From the NCBI GenBank assembly GCA_030407005.1, contig JAUDYN010000003.1:1984001-2048000 (forward strand): a DNA stretch of 64,000 nt, in the 5' to 3' direction. The translations under genes and the position numbers were made by a program. Below the pieces are notes generated by a model. The model was not told the DNA's origin, made no database searches, and saw only the letters and a program-made list of their open reading frames with translations. Source of the stretch: Desarmillaria ectypa (taxonomy: Eukaryota > Basidiomycota > Agaricomycetes > Agaricales > Physalacriaceae). Of this stretch, positions 45,423 to 55,560 are shown piece by piece. How positions within the stretch are numbered: the stretch's first letter is position 1; every line of letters starts with the position of its first letter.

Positions 45423-46105
45423 AGGTTGAGAATTACTATGAGTGTAACGTACAAACATCAAAACAGAAGTTCACACACTGCTGGAGCTGATGCATTTTCC
45501 TCGCAGAAAAAAGAGACTTCAAAATGTTGTGCCATTTAATTTGAACTTATAATGTTAAAAATGAGTTCACAAAAACAACTTGAAAGATGAGATATTTTCC
45601 GTACACTTTTGGGGTAAGGAAAAGAGCCAGAAAAACAGAATGAAAAAGGCGTTTCCCCGCGGTCAGAACGAAGGAAAAACCGCTTTTCATTCGCAGAAAA
45701 GAAGCCGCTTTTGGTATACGAAAGGAGCGCTAAATACAACTAGTTTTTCATTGTGTTTTCCGTATCCCATTTTTGCAGCATTCAAAGGGAAAGAAATGTC
45801 ACAACATTACCAGAATACATTTTTCCGTTCTGAAAAGGAACTGGCCCCAGCACTGACAGCATCATCTGCTGCGCGGCTAATGCAGGCGGTGTTGGTCACA
45901 CATTGCGATTGAGTAAACCACAAGTGCTCGAGGAGTTAATCTTGAAAGGTGCCCAGCATCTGTCCAATTCAACGAATTTCAATGCTTCCATCGACTGTTG
46001 AATGATGACTTGTGCGGAAGTAACAAATTACTATGAGCGACTTAGACATTCTACTTTCGCCTTATCTACTTCAATTAATATTCGCTCGACGCTCGACAAA
46101 TCATA
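45423..46105. other. Intergenic region with decayed-repeat look
   Basis: 683 bp with no gene. Several A-rich and T-rich near-copies of TTTTCCGT (45594, 45755, 45823) and CGCAGAAAA (45503, 45690) recur. This resembles degenerate repeat sequence, but no target-site duplication or terminal repeat is clear. Confidence 0.35.
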
Positions 46106-48185
46106 TCAAGGAGTTCCTTCTACCCTTTCTTGTCTTTGACGTAGTCGTCTCGACTTTCCCACAGTATGCGGGACATCAGGGAGTTGTTCGGGTGTTCGCT
46201 TAGGATGACCCTAGTTTGATGACGGTCATTTCGGACAACAGTGGTACCAAATTGCATACGTACATGCTTCAAATGATATCGTAAACCGCCGTGTTGTTTA
46301 TAAGCCTTATGACACCCAGGCTTCGGACAGCGAAAGGATTCTGATTCGTTGGTGGTGGTGCTCGCACTAGCCTGTAGCTTGGAAGACAAAGCTTCCGTAA
46401 AGTGCGCTGGAGATCTGTATAAAAATAGTATCAAAGTATGTTAGCTTGGCAGATAGAGACTCACACTTGAAGATGGTATTGAAGACCGTTTATACTCTGT
46501 AGAAGGTGAGCCTGCATCGGCACAAAAAAATTGGTATACCACCTCACCTTCCAAGATTTCCCACATCCATGCAACGCACATCTGAAAATTCGGTCTGTGC
46601 CATCGTCCGATTCCTCATCCTCATGCTCGTGGGTCTTACTATGGTACAGTAATTCTCTTGAGGTAGCAAAACGTTCCCGGGGCCAACAGCTACGATAACC
46701 GCAAGCATAAGGAAGAATGTTTGGACTTGAGTTGAACAATTAGTAGAAGCTGGCGTATTCGAAAAACACCTCACTCAGATGCGGCCGGCCTCACGGAAGA
46801 AACTCGGGCGTCATTAGATGGCGGCATCCTCCTTCTGGGTCTAGGTCGCATCGCTGAATGATGATAATGCCGAGATGGGGAGAGAGGCATCGTGACCAGG
46901 TTGGGCGCCGGAGTATCAATACTTGAAGTGATTGAGATGAATGCGGTTTGATCGACTAAACTCGTGGACACTAGACTGTCATCAAAAGCTATACTGGGAG
47001 TACAGTGAATCATAGGATCCGTAAACGTTGGGAGGTAGAAAAATGATTCCAGGTCATGCTGAGAAGTCGCTCTATTTCCCTCGGGCATGGGAGAGGAGCG
47101 CGATGAGTGTGGGGAATTTAGGTCAAGGGCAGCCAAGTTGGGTGAGGCATCACTGTCCGGGTATGGAGTATTCAGGAAAAAGTTTCCGAAGGTCGCAAAA
47201 TCGTTGTAGGGTGAGAACAACGTGGAATAATCCTGGGATCGGGGTAATTCCATGTCTCTAAGAATCGTGTCATCTTGGGAAGGGACAAGCTGTTGCGCTC
47301 TGTCGGTAGATGATGCGGTGGGAAGTGATGGCGAGTTGTACTGTAGAGGGACGTTCTCGAGAGGCATAGCCTGAGGATTGAAGATTATGGAGTCAGCGAA
47401 CGTCATTTGTTCCTCAGCTATAGTGAATGCATCAGCTTCGAGAGGAGGAAACGGTAACGGAGGTCCCCGGAGGGAAGAATGAGGCTCTTGGGTAGAGGTA
47501 GCGGACTTTGGACTATGCGTTGAAGAGACGGCAGAGTCTGCGCCTGGCTCTTCAACGTCAACACCTTGAACGCCGTCTGGTGGCGACTCTTCCCGATGAG
47601 CACGAGCCGAAGCTCTTCGTTCAAGAAGTCTCAATCTGGAAAATTCAACACTACTTGACATGGTAATGTCAAAAGAAATATACCTGTTACGACACCCTAA
47701 ACCGCTACGTTGCATTTCTTCGCCAACCTCTTTCCACTTGGGGCCTAACTGACTGTACAACTGTAAGAGTTTTGCGTCCTCTGCGTGCGTCCATGGGTCC
47801 TTCTTTAGCCTGGGGTCCAATGCTTCTCGGAAACGTTTAGAGCATGCGTCGTCCGTCCGACCAGGAATAAATCGAGCAATAGTTGACCATTTATTCTTGT
47901 GCCTTTTGTGCAGAGCCACCAACAGCGCATCCTCCCTGGGTGTCCAGGCAGATTTCCTAAGATCCGGAGAAAGAGAATGGAGCCATCGCTGGAAGGTAAA
48001 GGTCAATAGGGTCCAACAAAAAGAACAGCGGAGAGACAGACCTTCCTACAGGCCTTGTTCGTCCTTCCGGGAATCAAGGTAGCAACTTCCTTCCAGTTTT
48101 CAAAGCCGCCATTGCAGTTCATGACTTGCACCAAGAGGTCGTCCTCTTCCTGCGTCCATGCTCTACTAGTACCTTTCTCTTGCAT
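46106..48185 (-). CDS. Myb-repeat and C2H2 zinc-finger transcription factor
   Basis: Seven exons (48185-48042, 47988-47684, 47635-46775, 46725-46548, 46496-46465, 46414-46264, 46210-46106) give 591 residues, all phases agreeing. Seen: Myb/SANT repeats (AWTQEEDDLLVQVMN ... NWKEVATLIPGRTNKACRK; AWTPREDALLVALHKRH ... STIARFIPGRTDDACSKRF; PWTHAEDAKLLQLYSQLG), a 290-residue Ser/Pro-rich linker, then C2H2 fingers (YACGYRSCWPRERFATSRELLYHSKTH, FRCALHGCGKSWKSINGLQYHL, FRCPKPGCHKAYKQHGGLRYHLKHGHPKRTPEQL). The paired last fingers resemble Sfp1-type fingers. Role is inferred as a DNA-binding regulator. One gene rather than two: the intron at 46774-46726 has a canonical donor, a CTAAT branch and preserves frame. 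Confidence 0.75.
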
Positions 48186-48668
48186 CCTGTGGAAAAGAAG
48201 GTCATGAACACATAACAAGGATGAGACAGCTTTGAAAACGGGTGGAAGGCCGGAAAAGGCGGAAAGGGCGCCGGAAAGTCACGTCACTATTTAATTGTAG
48301 GCGGGCCGATCATGCCGGATGAAGCCGACACCCGCCTTCAACGCCGACTCGAATAGCGGCCATCAGGAAAGTGTCCTTCAGGCTTGCCTGTCTAGCACTT
48401 TAAAAAAGCATCAACGAGCGTTACCTTCTATTCAGCTGAAGGGGGCGCCTAGAATATGATCCGAGGCCTGAACAGTGACTCGAACTGAGTCTAGTCCTGA
48501 CTCCTGAGACACCGGCGGGACCGATGCGATTTGCTATTTAACGGAGCCAGGGAAGATGTATCACAGCAACCAAACCAATTATCAACCCCCAACACTACTT
48601 AACAGTTCAACGTTCAACCATTCAGAAGGCAGTTATCTATAAAACTCCCCTTCCTCTGACACATTTGT
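48186..48668. promoter_or_regulatory. Divergent promoter of Myb/zinc-finger and eIF4A genes
   Basis: 483 bp between start codons. TATTTAA-like sequences at 48288-48294 and 48535-48541 are candidate core elements for the two directions. GC-rich stretches with GCCGGA/TCCGGC words lie at 48248-48380. No gene is seen. Confidence 0.4.
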
Positions 48669-50170
48669 ATGAAAAGGTTAGCCTGTTTTCCCGCAGCTTT
48701 TCATGGCGAGACATATTGACGTCGCCCAGTGAAGAACAAGATGCCACCGTAGAAGAGATACAGTCAAGCTTCGACCAAGTTGTCGATAGGTGCTGCTCAA
48801 ATGTCTATGACTTTCCTTACATACCCTTATAATTTTGCGTTATAGTTTCGATGACATGAAACTAAAGCCGGAATTGCTCCGCGGTATTTATGCATACGGG
48901 TTCGTTCGAATTTTATCTTATGTATCTGCTTCCTGATATTCTGTCAAGTTACGAAAGACCCTCTGCGATCCAGCAACGTGCCATCATCCCGGTCGCGAAT
49001 GGCAAGGATGTCATAGCTCAGGCCCAGTCCGGCACAGGAAAGACTGCTGCTTTTGCTGTGTCACTTTTGCAAAAAGTTGATGTCAGCCTTCAAGCGACGC
49101 AGGCAATCATCCTGGCACCCACTCGTGAGCTCGCCGCACAAATTCACACAGTCGTTGTCGCCCTTGGAGATTATACAGATATAACCAGTCTGGCATGTGT
49201 AGGTGGTACCAGCATCCGTGAAGATATGACCAAGCTCCGCGATGGCATTCAGATTGTCGTCGGCACTCCTGGTCGTGTTCTTGACATCATCTGGCGCGGG
49301 TTACTCAACACCAGTGCGGTAAAGGTTCTCTGCATTGACGAAGCGGATGAGATGCTTTCACAGGGATTTACTACCCAGATCTATGATACGTTCCAACTTC
49401 TGCCCAACGACATCCAGGTTGCCTTGTTTTCTGCTACTATGCCTGCAGAGGTGTTGGATGTAACGACCAAGTTCATGCGTGATCCCATCAAAATACTGGT
49501 CAAAAAGGACGAGCTGACCTTGGAGGGTATCAAACAGTTTTATATCGCTGTGGAGAAGGAGGGCTGGAAGCTCGACACACTCTGCGACATTTATGACACC
49601 GTCAACATCACCCAAGCTGTTATATTCTGCAACACCAGAAGGAGGGTCGATATCCTGACGGAGCAAATGCAGAGCCGCGAATTCACAGTGTCAGCCATGG
49701 TATGCGTCGTTCAACTGACCGCAAGAATTACTGACTGAAGAAACCATAGCATGGTGACATGGATCAACAAGAGCGAAAGAATCTCATGAAGGAGTTTCGT
49801 ACGGGAGCCTCCAGAGTACTCATCACGACGGATTTACTTGCTCGCGGGATTGACGTGCAGCAGGTCTCTTTGGTGATCAATTACGACCTACCCACCAATC
49901 GAGAGAATTATATCCATCGCATTGGTCGTGGCGGTCGCTTTGGAAGAAAGGGCGTTGCTATCAACTTTGTCACCAGCAATGATGTGCCCATGCTGAGGGA
50001 GATTGAAAGTAAGCAAGAAGTGTTGCGATTTTCTCTCCATGCTGACATCTCCGTGCCAACAGAGTTCTATTCCACTCAGATTGAGGAGATGCCGCTCAAT
50101 GTCGCGTTCGTAAATCTCACTGTTCCTTTGTAGCAGCCACTGATGCAAGTTCGTCAGTGATCTTATCTAA
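48669..50170 (+). CDS. eIF4A-type DEAD-box helicase
   Basis: Seven exons (48669-48676, 48730-48789, 48846-48899, 48949-49699, 49750-50008, 50063-50105, 50158-50170) give 395 residues, the normal eIF4A length, with ADLI at the C-terminus restored by the last intron. Seen: Q motif [18 protein letters not shown], Ia PTRELA, Ib [32 protein letters not shown], plus RQFY-like [19 protein letters not shown]. Known: eIF4A unwinds mRNA 5' leaders as part of eIF4F. Helicase motifs are intact but domain 1 differs from canonical eIF4A between Ib and II ([20 protein letters not shown]), hinting at a second copy. FAL1/eIF4A3 is less likely. Confidence 0.88.
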
Positions 50171-50271
50171 TGGCGGCGGAACTATGTACACTTGTTTATC
50201 TGAGTTGGGTAATAAACGCGGATCTCATACTATGAACATTGAACCCTTGTCCAGTACCACCGCTATCATCT

Positions 50272-51157
50272 ATGTCTGAACGCTATGAAAAGTTTTGCTT
50301 TGAAAATCTTTATATCCCAAATTTTGACTGCAATGATTTGGATTCATCGGTAAATCGAGCATCTTATTGACACAGTTTGTTCTAACTTGGCGCAGTATCC
50401 GTGGAGTGCATTCGGGATAGTGATGCCAGCATACGGCTGTGACGAACCTACTCGCAAGCCTTTCTACCCTCCCAGCCTATCTCGCCAGCATCGAATCTCA
50501 GCTGACCTACATTCCAAGCGCTATAGCTACGACAGTGTTTCCTCCGAGTCAGCTAACGAGTCGCCTCTTCTTTCTGACACCTCGAGCCGAGGAAGTTCCA
50601 TGGATGTCGCGAACAATAAGTTGAATCAGTCCAAGAACAGAAAAAGAAAGGCGAGGTCCTCTATCATCTACAAGAAGTCTGCTCAAAACACCGGCCCTTC
50701 TCTCGACGCCGATCTCACTTCCATTGCACCTGCGTCCAAGCCGAACTTGCTGAGCTTCATTTTCGTCAGTACTTGGGCATGGACCATTGGTGCTGTAGTA
50801 TCTCGCAGGAGGTTATCGTCCCAGCGCCGTTCACTGAAGCCGCTTCATCTCGTTTCCCGCCACTGCGGTGCCCCGCGTCGTCCTTGGCAGCTTCTTCTCA
50901 TGTTTCTATGGAACTCTCCCTTGAAGTCGATGTTGATTTTTGCGGGACAGCAAGTCGATGAGCGGGCTGAGGCACGGGGATCGTTATCGCTCACCACTTT
51001 GGCAGGAAGCTTACAAGCTCACTGGCAGTCATTGGTAGATGGAGGTCTTCTGTTTGCTCTCTTCCGTTTCTACAGGCTACTCTTTGCATTCCTTTTTGGA
51101 TTGTGCACTTTCGCTACCTCCACACCCACACGTTTTCGCGCTGCTCTCATTCTATAG
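50272..51157 (+). CDS. Unknown protein with C-terminal hydrophobic segments
   Basis: Two exons (50272-50349, 50396-51157) give 279 residues. Seen: N-terminal FCFENLYIPNFDCNDLD, a short YPWSAFGIVMPAYG, a Ser-rich polar part (YSYDSVSSESANESPLLSD), a basic KNRKRKARSSIIYKK, then likely membrane helices at LLSFIFVSTWAWTIGAVV, WQLLLMFLWNSPLKSMLIFAG and LLFALFRFYRLLFAFLFGLC. I do not recognise a family. The ATG at 50272 was chosen because it joins in phase 0 to the body; no ATG exists at the body's own start. It follows the eIF4A gene by 101 bp and is convergent with spc7. Confidence 0.6.
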
Positions 51158-51256
51158 ACAGACATAAACATGATATGATAATGATGTTAATGACGTTACA
51201 AGGAAGCAAGAAAATAAGTAGAAGACATAAATACCTATACGTTGCTTAAAAAGATA

Positions 51257-54200
51257 TTACCGACAAGCTTCGTGTGCATCTATGCATGCGTCCAACAAAC
51301 ACGCGTAGCTGTCATCGGGACTCGCTTCTTGCAGTCGCTGAGCCACTGCATCAGAGATGGGGGAAGGGCTATGAATGAGATCTGAGCGACACAAGTAACA
51401 ATATTCAGAAGAAGACGTACTCGATGCTGCCATAGGCAACATCCACTCCATATCGGATGGATGCAACAGAACAAGGCCACTTTGAGAATACACCCAGATT
51501 GAAGTGGAACGAGATCAAAACCTTCGCCTTCTTTGGGGGAAACATCATGTTTACGACTGCGGTGAAGGACGGGTTCTCGGAAGTAGAAGTTGTTATATCC
51601 ACGGGGAACCTTATGGATATGTACGACATTTGAAGGCGTAGCTGGGAACAGGATGACCAGTAATCACGAAGAAGGTGGACAATCTAATGATGAATCAATA
51701 TCAGACGACTATATCATTGAAGAGGAGGTTGCTGACCTGCCGGGTCGTCATTACATCGGTATTGTGAACGAGATGATTAGCTGCCGACACTAAAAATCGG
51801 CTGAGATGAGGAAAGTCGTCCTTATACTTGAAGCGAACGGCATCTAGCATCTGAACCTCGACCTTTTGGGCGATTGGTAAGAAGTTGACACATGGTATAC
51901 ACACGCGGAACTCTGAGGCATAAACATATTCAAAGAGCTGAGAGTTCACTTTAGCCACGTGGAACATGTGCATATCTTCTAGGGCTTCAAGCTCACCTGT
52001 AAGCGGAGGTCAGAGAAAGAAGAGCACACAAGAGAAAAAAATCTGACTTCGTAACCTGAAGACTTCGGCCTCCGTGCTGTGTGTCTGCATGTGCAAAATG
52101 CGATTTGCTTCTGATATCGCGGCATTCGCTTGGCGCCGTTGAAGCTCGATTTCCTCCAGGCGTTCACCTAGCCATTTTAACTGATCATTTCCCTCAGCCA
52201 CTTCGGTTTTGAGGGCGTCGACTTCAATACTGGTGCAAATTAGAATACGTGGATACATAAAGTTTGAACAGACGTACTTTTGCTCAGCGATCGAGGCCTT
52301 GAGCTCATTGAGGTAATCCTGGTCACATTGTTCAATCTCAGCGACCTCCGCTTGCTCTTGTTGCAACTCTTGCATGATGTTATCGTACTCCTGTTGCAGA
52401 GTAGGGACGATGTCATCTGCGTGAGCTCGCAGACCTGCTAAAGTTTTTGCGTCCTACATCAGCCACGTTAGGCGTGGGAAGTGATTGGTATGTGTATCGC
52501 TCACCATCTCGAGTTCACTCAAGGCTTGTTCTGCCGTCATTCGCAAGCCTTCAATCCACTGCAATTTCCATTCGTACCAATCCGATTTCGCTTGAGCTCT
52601 TGTATTGGTACGGATGAGATTGAGTTGATGCTAGCATGCTGTTTAACAACAAGCTTTGGAATAATGTGCTGGACATACCAATAATTCAGCTTGTCCTTCT
52701 TCGTCCGCTCGTGAGAACTCGATAAATAACTCTGGTGTCATCTTTGCGGCTTCCTCCTCCGCTTCAACGAAGACATTCTTACTCTGTTGCATCCATGCCT
52801 GAAGATCACTTGAAACGCGTGAATACAATAAAAGTTGAGGGACATCGATAGACACAGCAATGGTATATTCCGCCAGACGTATGTCTGCGGGGTTTCGAGG
52901 TTGCCTAGATGCAAGCTGTGAGGGATGCATGGATCTCCTGGGAGCAGTCAGATCATCCATGAATTTAATGTTCGTCATTTCGAAGAACTGTTGGATGGAA
53001 ATGGGAGACTAGGAGACGATGTATTAGATTCGGCCATACTCAGCTATAGTACTCACTCCTTCATCCTCATCTAGGTCTAGCTCGACTTCTTGTCGCCACT
53101 GTTCGGTGGCTTGCAAGTCAACATCCATCCGATCTTCACGGCTTGGAGGATCCAAAACGGGGAAGAGATCGCCATCGACGACGGGAGATGGAGGAGTAGG
53201 TGAAGGCGAGCTGGATATTTCCAGAGGCGACGAACGATCAGGAGAAGAACGCTGAAGTGTACTATATTGTACAGGGATTTCAGGATCTTTTCCTGCTGTT
53301 TCAGTCCCTTCACTTGCGGGATCACTGCCTGCATCTCTATTGAATCGTTTCCACGCGTCCGTAGGGCCCGACCCCATACTCGCCCGGCCCAATCCAAGAC
53401 CTGCTTTCTTTTGGGGAGACGTTCGAGTGGCGGCTGGAAGTTCTACATCTCGACGGGCACTGGTCAATCCTGTTGCAATGCTACGTCTTCGAGCAAAATA
53501 ACCGGAAGGGCGTTTGGCAGCCGACGTCTTCTGCGTGGAATCCTTCGATCCTATGCTCTCGAAACGCGCCTTCTTACTAGGCGATAGCGGTCGAGGAGTT
53601 GGAGTAACTGAGGAGGCAGATGGGCGGTCATTATCATGCGCAAGTTGATGTGAAGCGACAGTCAATCGTTTGGTTGGACTTGGACTGTCTTCCGAGTTTT
53701 CATCATTTGATCTCTGAGAATGAGTACGTTTTGAGCTCTGAGGGGACTTCGTGGGTTGCCTCGGAGTGGGCCGAGCGACTGGAGAGGCGAATGCAGCAGT
53801 AAAGGTCTTTGGGCCAACTTTAGAAGGGGATTTTTTTGATGGAGACGGCACGTTGGTTATGCTAGAGGAGCTAAAGACGTTTGGCTTCGAGTTTGAGAAT
53901 ACGTTTGCTTGTTGAGATGTCGCGGGGTTAGTTGCGTTTGATGTAGGCTGTGTGGAAGGTTGGAAAACAGTAAATATTGGCTGAGGTAGGACTGGAGAAG
54001 GGCTAGACGGGTATACTGAAGGAGTCAGCTGAGGCTCGGGTGCCGGTGATTCCTGGACGGAAGCCTCGGTTTCATCCATGAACACAGCACTCGGCCTCCC
54101 AAAAACTTTGCTAATGTTCATGGTGCGGTCTTCGTCTGCAATGTTATCCTCGCTCTCCACACTAGAGAACGAATCTCTGCCGATGCTCAGGCCCAAAGAT

Positions 54201-55295
54201 TCTCGAGCTCGTTGCAACCTCTCCAAAGCGTCACCAATTTCCATCTCTTCTGCACCACCCATTCCTAGATGGTCGACATCATCATCATCATCCGTATAAG
54301 GGACAGAGGACGCCCCAGCATGCGTGGCTTTTTGAAGTTGTAACCAGACAGGGTCTTGATTGGCTGGACGTAGTGCATGTGCCAGAGGAATCGTGAACTC
54401 CATCGGTTGCGTATGTTCACCTTCTGATTGTGACAGATCTTCTGAGAAGGACATCGACTGTTCTTCCAAAAACGAAGCAGCAACATCAGGGCCTGGTATG
54501 GGATATGGATATTTGTCGGACAAAGGAGTGCGTGCAGCGGTCGATATCGAGCACTTACGCAGAATATTTTCATTCAAGACCTCCGTTATCTCCATGTCGT
54601 CATCAAAATCGTCGAAACCTTCATCCAAAAGCGTCGATGCACCGTCAATTGTGGTAAGGTCCATGTCAGACCCTTCGCTGGCAAGCGATTGACGAAGTGA
54701 ACTCCGACAGCGAGATGTACCGGGGTATGCGTTCTCATCATTGACGGGAGCAGATGGAACAACGCTGTCTGATGAAGGTGTTCCTGGTGATGATTGAGGC
54801 GTTCCTGTGCTGTTGGTGTTGTCTGTGCTTCCATTGAAAACCCGAACATATGCGTGTTCACTGAAGCTAACGCGACGACCCATAGATTTTCGGGTAAAAT
54901 TATCATGTATTCTTGTTTGAAAATCATGGGTTATGTCCATGGACTGCGTGGCATTGGAGTCATCGGCGTCGGGCGCTGAGGAAGGGAATCCCGCTTGTGA
55001 CTGAAAACTTCCTTGGCCTGCAGAATGAGAGTCGGCGTGAGAATCATCCTGTAGCGGTTTCAAAGACGGCGCTTTGAGGATGCCTTTGGCAGGGCCCTGA
55101 AAGAAAATGCCATAAGTTTTCCACCGTCCAAGAAAGCATGCCCCGCACCGCTGACAAACGAGACCGTGCAAATGGGCTCAATTCACTGGGGGCTACACTG
55201 TGTGCTCTTCGACGACTCTTTGGCGCCATGCTGCCAGTCTTATGGCTAGATACTGCAATAGATTTCCGCCGGTTCGCTGCATCCTTGATGCCCAT
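51257..55295 (-). CDS. spc7: Spc7/KNL1 kinetochore scaffold
   Basis: Nine exons (55295-55149, 55096-53057, 53008-52679, 52630-52505, 52453-52278, 52229-52048, 51996-51737, 51683-51421, 51368-51257) give 1211 residues. Seen: PP1-docking motifs GILK and RRVSF near the N-terminus, five MELT-like sites (SMDITHDF, DMDLTTID, DMEITEVL, PMEFTIPL, TMNISKVF), a long disordered Ser/Pro region, then the Spc7 domain SPISIQQFFEMTNIKFMDD, a coiled coil (LQQEYDNIMQELQQEQAE) and a C-terminal RWD-like part. Known: it links the Mis12 and Ndc80 complexes, and Mps1 phosphorylation of MELT recruits Bub1-Bub3. It is head-to-head with a kinesin-6, 265 bp away. Confidence 0.93.
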
Positions 55296-55560
55296 GATCA
55301 CAGAAGTAGGGAGACGATAGGATGAACTTTGTTGACAAATGTAGAGTGCACAAGAATCAAAAAAGAAAAGAAAAGGAAGGCGGAAGATAGTGAGCGAGGC
55401 GAGTGCGACGACGCCGGTTGCGGTTCGACTTGGAGCCTTGAAGCTTGGTTGACTGTCACGTATCACATGATGTGACAGAAGCGCGCTCGCGTCTAACACG
55501 TGAGGATCTGACCTCTCTTAACGATACCAATCGACCATCCTCGCTCAGAGCTCGTCCATC
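55296..55560. promoter_or_regulatory. Bidirectional promoter of two mitotic genes
   Basis: 265 bp between the spc7 and kinesin-6 start codons. It contains a palindrome TCACATGATGTGA (55463-55475) and an E-box CACGTG (55498-55503). No ACGCGT (MCB) is present. Co-regulation is inferred from the shared interval and mitotic roles. Confidence 0.5.

Noticed and set aside
46106..46725. Zinc-finger part as a separate gene
   Set aside because: No start codon or promoter; the intron before it has a canonical donor, branch site and phase.
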